Source: Helicobacter pylori Shi112 (GTDB taxonomy: Bacteria; Campylobacterota; Campylobacteria; Campylobacterales; Helicobacteraceae). From it: a stretch of 64,000 nt of DNA. Below, one piece after another: positions 39,746-49,496 of this stretch; the stretch's first letter is position 1; each line of letters begins with the position of its first letter. The stretch is from assembly GCF_000277405.1 (NCBI RefSeq), contig NC_017741.1:62001-126000 (forward strand), in the 5' to 3' direction. A program made the position numbers and the translations under genes. The notes below the pieces were generated by a model. It had not been told where the DNA came from. It was given only the letters and a program-made list of their open reading frames with translations, and searched no databases.

Positions 39746-41491
39746 TTATTTAACTTCACTTTCCTTAATGGATTTGACATTCAAAGTTCTCCCGTCTTTT
39801 GAAGTGGGGATTTTGATGCTCCCCTCTTTTAATTTTTCTCTCAATTTTTCCAGCAACGGGTTTTTGAAATTATAGTTGATGATTTCCCAGTTATGTTCCA
39901 GTTCAGGGGTTACCTTCCCGCCTTTTTCTTCCGTGATGTATTTGATGATCAAATCTCGTATCTGCCCATTATCTTGCAATTCATCGTAAGAATTATAATA
40001 CCTATTAGCGTCTGTAACCAAATTTAATGTCTTGGATAATGTCCCAAATCGGTAATTGTTGATCGCTAATTTATAGACCGCTTTGGGGTCAATGGGTTTG
40101 TTGTTGATTGTCGGATTAATAATCCTTGATCCGGCGGGTTTTGTAACATCAACTTGGTATTTCACGCCAGAAAACATATCAAAGTTATAACCACGAATAT
40201 TTTCATTAAAACTGATCGTCAAATCTCCTGGTTGCAACTGATTGTAAAATTGATACGACCATTCCATGTATTTCAACAGATTTTCACCCGTTATTTTCAC
40301 TCCAATGAGCGTATTAGCGAACTTGTAAATATAGGCGACATCTTTTCTTTTGAAAGGCCCTTTTTTCAAATTGGTGCCAAAATTGAATAAGGCTGCCGCT
40401 GAAACATCGGCTTTTGCATAATATTTTTGCACATTATTAATCAATTCTATCACCGGTGTTTCTTGCAATGCGGCGGTGGGCATCGTAGTGATTTTTTCTT
40501 CTCCTGTGATAAAATCAGGCCTGTCAATAAAGGTTTTTGTAACTTCGCCGACAACTTCATTAGCGTATTCTTTTGATTTTTTATCCACATATTCGTATTT
40601 TTTCGCTAATTCTTCATCTTCTGGCACGCCTTTTGTGGGTAAATTTTCAGTCGTTACGATTTTTTTCTTCGTTTTGGTATCAAACATTACCACGCCTTTT
40701 GCCAGATAAGCCCCATACGCTCCAGGCTCAATGGTGTGCACCTTTCCTATTTTGGTGTTATAAACCGCATGCTCATGCCCTGCAAAAATGATGTCAAATT
40801 GCGGGAATTTTTTCGCTAGATCAGGGACTCCATCGCCACCTTTCTCATCTTCTCGCCCCAAATGAAAAGCGCCAATCAAAACATCATACTTCCCTTTTAG
40901 CTCTTTTAAGGTCTTTTTTAACGCTTCTTCAGCGTCCAAAAACTCTAAGCCTGCAAAATGTTCAGGCGTAGAAGCTTCCCAAGTGGGGATGTGTGGCACC
41001 ACATACCCCACAATTGCCACCCTCACGCCATCAATTTTCTTGATCGCATAAGGCTTTACAAACGGCTGATTGTCCGCGGTTTTGATGATATTCGCATTCA
41101 CAACATCGCCGTTAAACCCCTTGATATTTTTCTCTAAAAAATCTTTACTGAAATTGAACTCGTGATTCCCAAGCACACGAATATCAAATTTCAAATCATT
41201 TTCAGCTAAAACTAACGGGTGGATAGGCTCATCATTAAACAACTCCGCGCTATTACCCTGCAACAAATCCCCGCTGTCAATCAAAACCACATTTTTATTC
41301 TCAGCCCTCTGCTTTTTGATTAAAGCCGCAATCCTTGTCAAGCCATTATTGGGTTTTTGCTCGCCAGTCGCATAATCATACGAAAAAAGCCGCCCATGAA
41401 TGTCTGAAGTTTCTAAAAATACTATTTTCACTTCTTTTGCAGATATTGAAAGCGTTAGCGTTAAAAAGACGATTAAAACCAATTTTTTCAT
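39746..41491 (-). CDS. Periplasmic 5'-nucleotidase / 2',3'-cyclic phosphodiesterase family protein
   Basis: A 581-residue exported metallophosphoesterase (HP0104 in 26695 order, often labelled cpdB). A signal peptide (MKKLVLIVFLTLTLSISA) is followed by the two-metal core: ETSDIHGRLFSYD, VLIDSGDLLQGN, VLGNHEFNFS and FAGHEHAVYN. The C-terminal 5'-nucleotidase substrate domain covers about residues 330-550. It probably releases nucleosides or phosphate from nucleotides in the periplasm. Which nucleotide is preferred cannot be read from sequence. Confidence 0.88.
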   Translation of the reverse strand: MKKLVLIVFLTLTLSISAKEVKIVFLETSDIHGRLFSYDYATGEQKPNNGLTRIAALIKKQRAENKNVVLIDSGDLLQGNSAELFNDEPIHPLVLAENDLKFDIRVLGNHEFNFSKDFLEKNIKGFNGDVVNANIIKTADNQPFVKPYAIKKIDGVRVAIVGYVVPHIPTWEASTPEHFAGLEFLDAEEALKKTLKELKGKYDVLIGAFHLGREDEKGGDGVPDLAKKFPQFDIIFAGHEHAVYNTKIGKVHTIEPGAYGAYLAKGVVMFDTKTKKKIVTTENLPTKGVPEDEELAKKYEYVDKKSKEYANEVVGEVTKTFIDRPDFITGEEKITTMPTAALQETPVIELINNVQKYYAKADVSAAALFNFGTNLKKGPFKRKDVAYIYKFANTLIGVKITGENLLKYMEWSYQFYNQLQPGDLTISFNENIRGYNFDMFSGVKYQVDVTKPAGSRIINPTINNKPIDPKAVYKLAINNYRFGTLSKTLNLVTDANRYYNSYDELQDNGQIRDLIIKYITEEKGGKVTPELEHNWEIINYNFKNPLLEKLREKLKEGSIKIPTSKDGRTLNVKSIKESEVK

Positions 41492-41625
41492 TGAAATCCT
41501 TACTAATACAAGAGATTCATAGCATTAATTTTTACATAATATTAACACTGATACGATGATTTTTGATTGGAATGTAACGCTAAAATGAATAAGGGGGTAG
41601 GGGAGTGAAAATCACCCCCAACCAA

Positions 41626-42093
41626 TCAAACCCCCACTTCAGACCACTCAGTGCGTTTGTCTAAAAAAGCGCGTGCTAAATTCTGCGCGCCCTCTAAGGT
41701 GTGGTTAGCCGCCCAACCGCATTGCTTTTCATTGCTGGCAGGCACTTCTGTAGCCTTTAACACATCTTGCATCGTCTTTTCTAAAACCTCTAAAATCTCT
41801 GTGTAATTGTCATGGTTTAACACCGTGAGATAAAATCCCGTTTGGCAACCCATAGGCGACCAATCTATAACATAACTGGCATGGTTGCGGATGATCTCAG
41901 CGACTAAATGCTCTAAAGAATGCAAGCTTGGCATGTCCATGTGATCTTTGTTGGGCTGCTTGAAGCGCACATCGTATTTGACGATCAAATCCCCATTAAC
42001 GCCCTTTTTGCGATCAGCGATACGCACATAAGGGGCTTTGACTTTGGTGTGATCCAAATTAAAACTCTCTACATTCATTTTTGGCGTTTTCAT
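41626..42093 (-). CDS. luxS: S-ribosylhomocysteine lyase LuxS
   Basis: LuxS cleaves S-ribosylhomocysteine to homocysteine and DPD, the precursor of AI-2. It has 155 residues. Metal ligands are His58 and His62 in LHSLEH and Cys125 in KQCGWAANH; Cys83 and Glu61 are the catalytic acid-base residues. It is last of the cysK-metB-luxS unit, 13 bp after metB. In this species its homocysteine feeds the next two enzymes to make cysteine, so it has a metabolic as well as signalling role; AI-2 is sensed partly through TlpB. Confidence 0.98.
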   Translation of the reverse strand: MKTPKMNVESFNLDHTKVKAPYVRIADRKKGVNGDLIVKYDVRFKQPNKDHMDMPSLHSLEHLVAEIIRNHASYVIDWSPMGCQTGFYLTVLNHDNYTEILEVLEKTMQDVLKATEVPASNEKQCGWAANHTLEGAQNLARAFLDKRTEWSEVGV

Positions 42094-42106
42094 GTTTTTA
42101 ACTCCT

Positions 42107-43261
<1,155 letters not shown>

Positions 43262-43269
43262 TTATGAAT

Positions 43270-44190
43270 TTATAAATAAATACCTTTTGAGAGATAACGA
43301 TCGGCAACATCCGGGAAAATGGTTAAAACCTGGCTGCCTTCTGGGAGGCGTTGCGCTTCTTTCAATGCTGCTACAAAAGCTGCTCCGCTAGAGCTCCCCA
43401 CTAATAAGCCGTTTTTCTTGGCTAATTTCCTAGTGTAGCTAAAACCCTCTTCATCTGAAATCGTTTCAAAGCCATCAATATCCAAGTTTGCAAAAAAAGG
43501 AGGGATAAACTCCACGCCAATGCCCTCAATCTCATGAGGCCCAGGCTCGCCCCCATTCAAAATAGAGCCCTCCGGCTCCACCCCAATCAAGCGAATCGTA
43601 GGGATGCGTTCTTTCAAATACCTAGCTGTGCCCGCAAAAGTGCCACCACTCCCTATCCCGGCTACAAAGCTCGTAAGCCCTACGCCTAATTCTTGGACAA
43701 TCTCAGGGGCTAGGGTGTGGTAGTAAGCGGCGGGATTATTAGGGTTTTCAAATTGCAAGGGCAAATAGCTATCAGGGATACTTTCAGCTAACTCTTTACT
43801 TTTTTTAATGGCGCCAGAAATCCCCTCGCTAGTAGGCGTGTTGATCACTTTAGCCCCCAAAGCCCTCATGATTTGTTGTTTTTCTGCGCTGAATTTTTCC
43901 GGGACAACAAAGATGGTTTTTAAGTGGTGCTTGAGCGCTACTAAAGCTAGAGCGATTCCGGTATTGCCTGCGGTAGGCTCAATGATGGTTGTTTTAGAAG
44001 TGATTTTACCCGTTCTAAACCCTTCTTCTATAAGGTATTGGCCTAAGCGATCTTTGATGCTCCCTCCCGGGTTTAAATGCTCTAGTTTGGCGTAAATGGC
44101 GGAATTTGTGGGAATGGGGTAATCCTTGCTGGTGAATTTAAAAACGGGAGTGCGGCCTATGGCGTCTTGCATTGTGGTGATAATCATCAT
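43270..44190 (-). CDS. cysK: Cystathionine beta-synthase / cysteine synthase-like PLP enzyme (CysK, MccA)
   Basis: A 306-residue fold-type II PLP enzyme. The PLP lysine is Lys46 in NPGGSIKDRLG, the phosphate loop GGSGTF-type sequence reads GSGGTFAGTARY, and PTAGNTGIALA binds the substrate. In H. pylori it makes cystathionine from homocysteine and serine (mccA), and MetB then cuts it to cysteine. AGGAGG precedes two adjacent ATGs (44190 and 44187); either may be used. It is first of the operon, with a CATAAT -10 candidate at 44225-44220 on the minus strand. Confidence 0.95.
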   Translation of the reverse strand: MMIITTMQDAIGRTPVFKFTSKDYPIPTNSAIYAKLEHLNPGGSIKDRLGQYLIEEGFRTGKITSKTTIIEPTAGNTGIALALVALKHHLKTIFVVPEKFSAEKQQIMRALGAKVINTPTSEGISGAIKKSKELAESIPDSYLPLQFENPNNPAAYYHTLAPEIVQELGVGLTSFVAGIGSGGTFAGTARYLKERIPTIRLIGVEPEGSILNGGEPGPHEIEGIGVEFIPPFFANLDIDGFETISDEEGFSYTRKLAKKNGLLVGSSSGAAFVAALKEAQRLPEGSQVLTIFPDVADRYLSKGIYL

Positions 44191-44225
44191 TCCTCCTATA
44201 ACAATAACTCAATTTTGCGATTATG

Positions 44226-44255
44226 CCTAAACTCGTTAAATGGAATAAGTTTAGG
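44226..44255. promoter_or_regulatory. Palindrome in the divergent cysK / McrB-N-like promoter region
   Basis: CCTAAACT (44226-44233) and AGTTTAGG (44248-44255) are exact inverted repeats 14 bp apart. They abut -10 candidates on both sides. It could be an operator or a hairpin; no regulator is implied. Confidence 0.35.
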
Positions 44256-44294
44256 ATAAAATGTTGGCTTATTAAGATGGATTAAGGAGTTGAT

Positions 44295-44875
44295 ATGAAA
44301 GAAACAGAATGGAATGAGGAGCAAAGAAAAGCGTTTCAAGACTTGTTAAGAGAATTTGTAGCGCTAATAGACGCTAAAGCGCAAGAGAAAAAACAAACAG
44401 GCAGAGCTCCAAAGATACCAAAATATGGTTCATGCCAAAAAGGACTGAACAAGTTTTTAACGCCATGGGGTTATGCGTGCAAAATCAGTCTTGGCTCTGG
44501 GAACTTATCCAATGAACCATCAATCGCTTTTTGCCGTCAGGATATTTTAGGGGAAGAGTTTGTCAATGGTGAAATACCAACCCCAAAAAAAGATTTTTAC
44601 CTTTGATTTGCTTATTATTGGCTCAATGATGCAGAAAAATTTTATCTTTGTATAGGTCGATCCATAGAGGAGAATGGGGAAAAAGAGTGTCTCAAAAATG
44701 CCTAGCGTATGACAAAATCATTGATCCTAATAAAGACACATACTACCAAGAGATCTATGACGATTTAGAAGCCCATCTTGAAAAGATTACCAACGATTTT
44801 TTACGCTTTGCTAACGAATTTAATCAAATCCCCACTGCGTATTTTGAATTAGAACCATCTAGTGCAAGCCATTAA
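44295..44875 (+). pseudogene. Broken gene resembling the N-terminal domain of McrB (DUF3578)
   Basis: Two open pieces appear to be one damaged gene (HP0108 position). The first (44295-44606) encodes 103 residues and stops at TGA 44604. The same frame goes on as FAYYWLNDAEKFYLCIG and on to LKNA before a TAG near 44702. A second frame then gives YDKIIDPNKDTYYQEIYDDL to a stop at 44875. Joined, the ~190-residue product resembles the DNA-binding domain found at the N-terminus of McrB-type restriction proteins (LGSGN...P.IAF...YYWLN...FYLCIGRS). That resemblance is from memory and weak. There is no AAA+ GTPase part. AAGGAG precedes the ATG. Confidence 0.5.
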
Positions 44876-44883
44876 AAATAACC

Positions 44884-44912
44884 CCCTAACAGAAAGGAAC
44901 TCTCTGTTAGGG
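44884..44912. terminator. Hairpin between the broken gene and dnaK
   Basis: A perfect 10-bp stem CCCTAACAGA/TCTGTTAGGG (44884-44893, 44903-44912) with a 9-base loop. On the minus strand, GGTTATTTTT follows, so it probably ends the hrcA-grpE-dnaK transcript. Confidence 0.55.
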
Positions 44913-45013
44913 ATTTCCCCCAAAAGTTAGCTTTGATACCCAATTAATGAAGCACAAAAAAGTAAGCAAGTTTTCATTAAAACCGCCCGCTTAAAAGAAG
45001 TTTTTAAAGCGTT

Positions 45014-46876
45014 TCACTCCACTTCCGCATCAATCACATCATCGTCTTTTTTCTTGGGCTGCTCGGCGTTGTTTTTATTCGCCATGGCTTCGCCTAATTT
45101 TTGAGCCGCTTGCGCTAACGCTTTTGTTTTGTCTTCAAGCTCAGCTTTAGTAGCGTTATCGTTTTTGACGCACTCTTTAAGGGCGTTAATGGCGTTTTGG
45201 ATCTCGTTAGCGTCGTTTTCATTCAAATTCGTTTTATGCTCATCAAGGCTCTTTTGGGTTTGGTGCGCCAAACTATCGGCATGGTTTCTCGCTTCAATCA
45301 CTTCTTTTTTCCTAGCGTCTTCTTCTTTGTGTAATTCAGCGTCTTTAACCATTTTTTCAATTTCGCTATCAGACAACCCGCTAGAGCCAGAAATTTTAAT
45401 CTCTTGGCTTTTACCGGTATTTTTATCTTGCGCTGACACGGTTAAAATCCCGTTAGCGTCAATATCAAAGGTTACTTCAATTTGCGGCACGCCTCTTGGA
45501 GCGGGAGGGATGCCTTGCAAATCAAATTTACCCAAAGATTTATTATCCCTTGCCAATTCCCTTTCACCCTGTAAAACCATAATAGACACAGCGGGCTGGT
45601 TGTCTTCAGCGGTTGAGAACACTTGAGATTTTTTCGCCGGGATAGTCGTGCCTCTATCAATCACTTTAGTCATCACGCCCCCTAAAGTTTCAATCCCAAG
45701 GCTTAAAGGCGTAACATCTAATAAAAGCACATCTTTCACATCGCCTTTCAACACGCCCCCTTGAATGCTCGCGCCCACCGCCACGACTTCATCAGGATTG
45801 ACGCTTTTATTCAAATCTTTGTTGATAAAGGCTTTCACCCTTTCTTGGACTTTAGGGATACGAGTGGAGCCGCCCACCATCACCACTTCTGAAATTTCAT
45901 TTTTGGTTAGCCCTGCGTCTTTGATCACGCTTTCAATTTTAGAAATCGTTTCTTCCACTAGATCTTCTGTCAAGCTTTCAAATTTAGCCCTAGTGAGTTT
46001 TTTCACCAAGTGTTTAGGCCCGGTAGCGTCTGCGGTGATAAAAGGCAAATTGATTTCAGTTTCCATCGCGGAGCTCAACTCTTTTTTAGCGTTTTCAGCC
46101 GCTTCTTTCAAGCGTTGCAACGCCATCACATCGTTTTTAATTTCAATGCCTGTTTCGCTTTTAAACTCACTCGCCAAGAAATCAATCACACGATTGTCAA
46201 AATCATCGCCCCCTAAGAACGCATCGCCCCCTGTGGCTAAAACTTCTACAACATTATCGCCTGTTTCTAAAACGGTAACATCAAAAGTCCCCCCACCCAA
46301 ATCATAAACCATGATTTTTTCGCTCTCTTTTTTATCCAAGCCATAAGCTAACGCCGCGCTTGTAGGCTCATTGATAATCCTTAAAACATTAAGCCCTGCA
46401 ATCGTGCCGGCTTCTTTAGTCGCTTTCCTTTGGCTGTCGTTAAAATAAGCCGGAACCGTGATGACCGCTTCAGTAACGCTCTCGCCCAAATAACTTTCAG
46501 CGTCTTCTTTGAGCTTCATTAAAATTTTGGCTGAAATCTCTTGAGGGGTATAAACTTTACCCGAAATCTCAATCGCGCAAGCCCCATTCCTATCCACAAT
46601 CTTATAAGGCAAGCGTTTTTCGGCTTCTTTAGCCTTATCTTCATTAAACATCAAGCCCATGATTCTCTTAATAGAATAAATGGTTTTTTCTGGATTGGTT
46701 ACCGCTTGTCTTTTCGCGCTCTCGCCCACTAAAATCTCGCCCTTATCCGTAAAAGCTACAATAGAAGGAGTGGTGTTTTTACCCTCTTTATTGGCAATAA
46801 TCTTTGCTTCATTGCCTTCATAAACCGCCATTGCGGAGTTGGTTGTCCCTAAATCAATTCCAATAACTTTTCCCAT
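45014..46876 (-). CDS. dnaK: Chaperone DnaK (Hsp70)
   Basis: DnaK is the ATP-driven Hsp70. It has 620 residues: an ATPase domain opening [16 protein letters not shown], with the phosphate loop [13 protein letters not shown]; a substrate-binding domain around 390-510 ([20 protein letters not shown]); and a helical lid ending in an acidic tail ([10 protein letters not shown]). It is last gene of the hrcA-grpE-dnaK operon, 30 bp after grpE. dnaJ is not adjacent in this window. Confidence 0.99.
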   Translation of the reverse strand: MGKVIGIDLGTTNSAMAVYEGNEAKIIANKEGKNTTPSIVAFTDKGEILVGESAKRQAVTNPEKTIYSIKRIMGLMFNEDKAKEAEKRLPYKIVDRNGACAIEISGKVYTPQEISAKILMKLKEDAESYLGESVTEAVITVPAYFNDSQRKATKEAGTIAGLNVLRIINEPTSAALAYGLDKKESEKIMVYDLGGGTFDVTVLETGDNVVEVLATGGDAFLGGDDFDNRVIDFLASEFKSETGIEIKNDVMALQRLKEAAENAKKELSSAMETEINLPFITADATGPKHLVKKLTRAKFESLTEDLVEETISKIESVIKDAGLTKNEISEVVMVGGSTRIPKVQERVKAFINKDLNKSVNPDEVVAVGASIQGGVLKGDVKDVLLLDVTPLSLGIETLGGVMTKVIDRGTTIPAKKSQVFSTAEDNQPAVSIMVLQGERELARDNKSLGKFDLQGIPPAPRGVPQIEVTFDIDANGILTVSAQDKNTGKSQEIKISGSSGLSDSEIEKMVKDAELHKEEDARKKEVIEARNHADSLAHQTQKSLDEHKTNLNENDANEIQNAINALKECVKNDNATKAELEDKTKALAQAAQKLGEAMANKNNAEQPKKKDDDVIDAEVE

Positions 46877-46906
46877 GCGTTATCCTTTCTTTTAAAATAA
46901 ATGTTT

Positions 46907-47482
46907 TTAATCGTTTTTAGCAATGCTCACCATTGCCGGCCTCAAAACCCTACCCTTATACTTGTAGCCCTGCTGAAAAACTTGCACGATTTTCCCGTTT
47001 TCTTTTTCTTCGCTTTTGACTTGCATGATCGCATTGTGGAAATTGGGATCAAATTCTTCTAAGCATTCAATCCCTTCAATGCCATGCCTTGCCAAAACTT
47101 CATGCAACTTTTCCATCGTAAGCTCCAAGCCCTTGGTTAAAGCGCTCTCTTTATCCTCTTCAGCTGCGCTTCTATGAGCCCCAAGAAGTGCATCAATCAC
47201 TGGCAATAGATCCAATGCGATTTTTTCATACGCATACTCTAACGCCATGCTCTTATCTCTTTCTAAGCGCTTTTTCACATTTTCAAAATCCGCATGCACT
47301 CTTAAGTATTTTTCGTGCATTTCTTGGTATTTAAGCTCAAAATCTTCCTTAATCTCGCATTCTTTTTCGCTCGCTTCTTGCATTTCTTCACCTTGTTGTT
47401 CTTTGCAAGCGCAAGCCTTTTCGCAAGACTCTGGCTCTTCTTGGCTTAAATGATCGTGTTCTTGGTTGTGTTTATCTTTCAT
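46907..47482 (-). CDS. grpE: Nucleotide exchange factor GrpE
   Basis: GrpE releases ADP from DnaK. The 191-residue protein has an acidic, Cys-rich start ([14 protein letters not shown]), a long dimerising helix, and the C-terminal beta domain with [27 protein letters not shown]. The Cys/Glu/Gln N-terminal region is unusual next to other GrpE proteins. Its start shares one base with the hrcA stop (TAATG). Confidence 0.97.
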   Translation of the reverse strand: MKDKHNQEHDHLSQEEPESCEKACACKEQQGEEMQEASEKECEIKEDFELKYQEMHEKYLRVHADFENVKKRLERDKSMALEYAYEKIALDLLPVIDALLGAHRSAAEEDKESALTKGLELTMEKLHEVLARHGIEGIECLEEFDPNFHNAIMQVKSEEKENGKIVQVFQQGYKYKGRVLRPAMVSIAKND

Positions 47483-48312
47483 TATTCCTCCTTAGAAATG
47501 GTTTGAAAAAACCCTTCATAATCGCATTCCAATTTCCCCACGCAAAGCAGTTGCATCCGCTTGTTTTGAAATTCTATAGGGCGCGTTACTAGCATGCAAT
47601 CAGGCTCTATAAAATGCAAACCTTTTTTCAAACGCTCTAAAACCTTACCCCCTAAAATGTCAAAAAATAAAGGGCTGTTTAAAAGCGTTTTTAACCCCAT
47701 TAGATTAAAGCGTGTGATTTGCGTGTTGGAATACTCCAAGCGCTCTAATTGCCTAGCCAAACTCAACGCATTGACAGAAGCAGCGATTGAGCGCACTTCT
47801 TTAACGCTTCTACCCACAAGTTCTAATAAAAATTTCTCCATTTTAACGCTGTAACTCATCGCACAAGAAAACGCCAAAAAGTCCAAAATCAAAAAGCGTT
47901 TTTCGCACTCAATGACTCTTTCTAAACGCTCCAAACTCGGTTTTTTTAACAGCGTGAAAAGCCCAAAATTTTCACTCGCGCTTTTTAAGCGTTTTTCATT
48001 TACCTTTAAAATTTCAAAGCGCAACGACTTTTGCCAATAGTTTTCAAGCGCCTTAAAAGTGGGCAATCTAGCGCCGCTAGAATGGGCTTGATAGAGCATG
48101 CCCTCTTTAGAAAGGGTTTGAAAATAATTCCTAATCGTCGCGCAAGATATTTTCAAGTTTGCCAACTCTTTTAAGCGTTTAGAGCTAATGGGTTCTAAAA
48201 TCTGCAGATAGGTTTTAACAAACGCATCTAACAAACTCTCTTTTTTATTCAAATCAGAACCTACTTTAATTCTTTTTAACATCATTATTTGAAAAATCTC
48301 GTCAATCACCAT
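47482..48312 (-). CDS. hrcA: Heat-shock repressor HrcA
   Basis: HrcA is a repressor of chaperone operons that binds CIRCE elements and in H. pylori works with HspR on the groESL and hrcA promoters. I start at the ATG at 48312 (276 residues) because the longer open frame to 48345 runs through the TATAAT promoter box, which cannot be translated from that promoter. An N-terminal winged helix is visible ([23 protein letters not shown]). The C-terminal region is the dimerising/inducer domain. It is first of the hrcA-grpE-dnaK operon. There is no strong ribosome site, so downstream ATGs near 48285 are alternatives. Confidence 0.92.
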   Translation of the reverse strand: MVIDEIFQIMMLKRIKVGSDLNKKESLLDAFVKTYLQILEPISSKRLKELANLKISCATIRNYFQTLSKEGMLYQAHSSGARLPTFKALENYWQKSLRFEILKVNEKRLKSASENFGLFTLLKKPSLERLERVIECEKRFLILDFLAFSCAMSYSVKMEKFLLELVGRSVKEVRSIAASVNALSLARQLERLEYSNTQITRFNLMGLKTLLNSPLFFDILGGKVLERLKKGLHFIEPDCMLVTRPIEFQNKRMQLLCVGKLECDYEGFFQTISKEE

Positions 48313-48333
48313 TCTTGATGAAAGAACCCTCGC

Positions 48334-48385
48334 ATTATAGCGCAAAAAGTTAATAATCTATCACTTGTTTTAAAAAAGTGATAAA
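48334..48385 (-). promoter_or_regulatory. hrcA operon promoter with CIRCE-like operator
   Basis: The minus-strand -10 TATAAT is at 48339-48334. An exact inverted repeat TATCACTT-N9-AAGTGATA (48359-48366, 48376-48383) covers the -35 area. Spacer length and 13 of 18 positions agree with consensus CIRCE (TTAGCACTC-N9-GAGTGCTAA). HrcA autoregulation here is known; assigning these bases is my reading. Confidence 0.65.
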
Positions 48386-48531
48386 AATTACCCGATTTTT
48401 CTTTAAAGTTTAGTCTATATCACTAAATTTATTTACTAGTATTAAATTAGGATTTTTTATAGAGTTAATTTAATTTTAGCGATCCCCTAACTTATGCCCT
48501 CTATTAGACAAAACGAATAAAACTTGTTATC

Positions 48532-49170
48532 ATGCTAAACATGAACACACACACAAGAGGCATTGACAGCAATCTGATTCATTCGCTCAAAAGCATTTCA
48601 TTATCCATGTTTAGAAAGGGTTTTTTTGGGCTTTATCAAGGCTCTATCTCAGCGCGCATTGGCACGAATCAATTTGTGATCAATAAAAGGAACGCTGTTT
48701 TTGATCAATTGAATGAAAACACCTTATTGGTTTTGCATGACAAGATAGATTATCGCTGGAAAGAAGCGAGCCTGGATTCGCCCATTCATGCGAGCGTGTA
48801 TAGGGAGTTTTTGGACGCTAAATTCATCGCTTATGCGCGCCCTCCTTATAGTTTGGCGTATTCCTTGCGCCACAACCGATTGCTCCCTAGGGATTATTTA
48901 GGGTATCGTTCTTTGGGCGAAGAAATTTCCATTTTTAACCCCAAAGACTATGACAGCTGGCAAGAAAGAGCGGATACAGAAATTTTACGCCAACTGCAAG
49001 AGAGCAAAAAACATTTTGTCTTCATTAAGGGGTGTGGGATTTTTGCCTACCACAGGGAGCTTTCTAAACTCATGGAAGTTTTTGATTTGATTGAAAACTC
49101 ATGCAAGGTTTTACGACTAGGCGATTTAATGGATTATTGCTATAATGATGATCCACGATTGAGCGTGTAA
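48532..49170 (+). CDS. Class II aldolase/adducin-domain protein
   Basis: A 212-residue protein resembling class II aldolase/adducin proteins such as fuculose-phosphate aldolase (HP0112 in 26695 order). SPIHASVYREF and FIAYARPPYSLAYSL stand where the family has its HxH-type metal site; the second His pair is replaced or absent (ARPPYS), and a later FIKGCGIFAYHRE provides one His. The metal site therefore looks incomplete, and the activity may be lost or altered. It is divergent from hrcA. The ATG at 48532 may be replaced by that at 48541. Confidence 0.65.
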   Translation: MLNMNTHTRGIDSNLIHSLKSISLSMFRKGFFGLYQGSISARIGTNQFVINKRNAVFDQLNENTLLVLHDKIDYRWKEASLDSPIHASVYREFLDAKFIAYARPPYSLAYSLRHNRLLPRDYLGYRSLGEEISIFNPKDYDSWQERADTEILRQLQESKKHFVFIKGCGIFAYHRELSKLMEVFDLIENSCKVLRLGDLMDYCYNDDPRLSV

Positions 49171-49190
49171 AAAGCTAAAAAGGATAAAAC

Positions 49191-49487
49191 ATGACCATCA
49201 ACACCCATTACACCCCTAATTTCACACAGTTCCAAACCCTAAACAATATCAATAATGACGCAACCATAAAGGATAGGAATCAGGTAGAGCAGGATTTACA
49301 ACAAAGCAATATTCAAGATGGTTTCAGCCAAGATAATACGCAAAACGCCCCTGATTTTGACAGGTTACAAGCTTTAAATGCTATCAATAACGACGGCGAG
49401 ATTAAAGATAAATCCCAAGTTGAGAAAAGCCTTGCTGATGGCGAAAACATCCCTGAAATTTATTCCAGCCTAGACACATACGCTTAA
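49191..49487 (+). CDS. Small protein with internal duplication
   Basis: A 98-residue polar protein of unknown function (HP0113 in 26695 order). It consists of two copies of one motif: FQTLNNINNDATIKDRNQVE (about residues 13-32) and LQALNAINNDGEIKDKSQVE (about 63-82). There is no signal peptide or membrane helix. AAAGG lies just before the ATG, 20 bp after the aldolase-like gene, so the two are probably cotranscribed. Composition rich in Asn, Asp and Gln suggests a flexible or modular binding protein. Confidence 0.65.
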   Translation: MTINTHYTPNFTQFQTLNNINNDATIKDRNQVEQDLQQSNIQDGFSQDNTQNAPDFDRLQALNAINNDGEIKDKSQVEKSLADGENIPEIYSSLDTYA

Positions 49488-49496
49488 AAAGGGGTT

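Noticed and set aside
45765..46307. 180-residue plus-strand frame opposite dnaK
   Set aside because: Mirror of strongly biased dnaK codons; no ribosome site or promoter.
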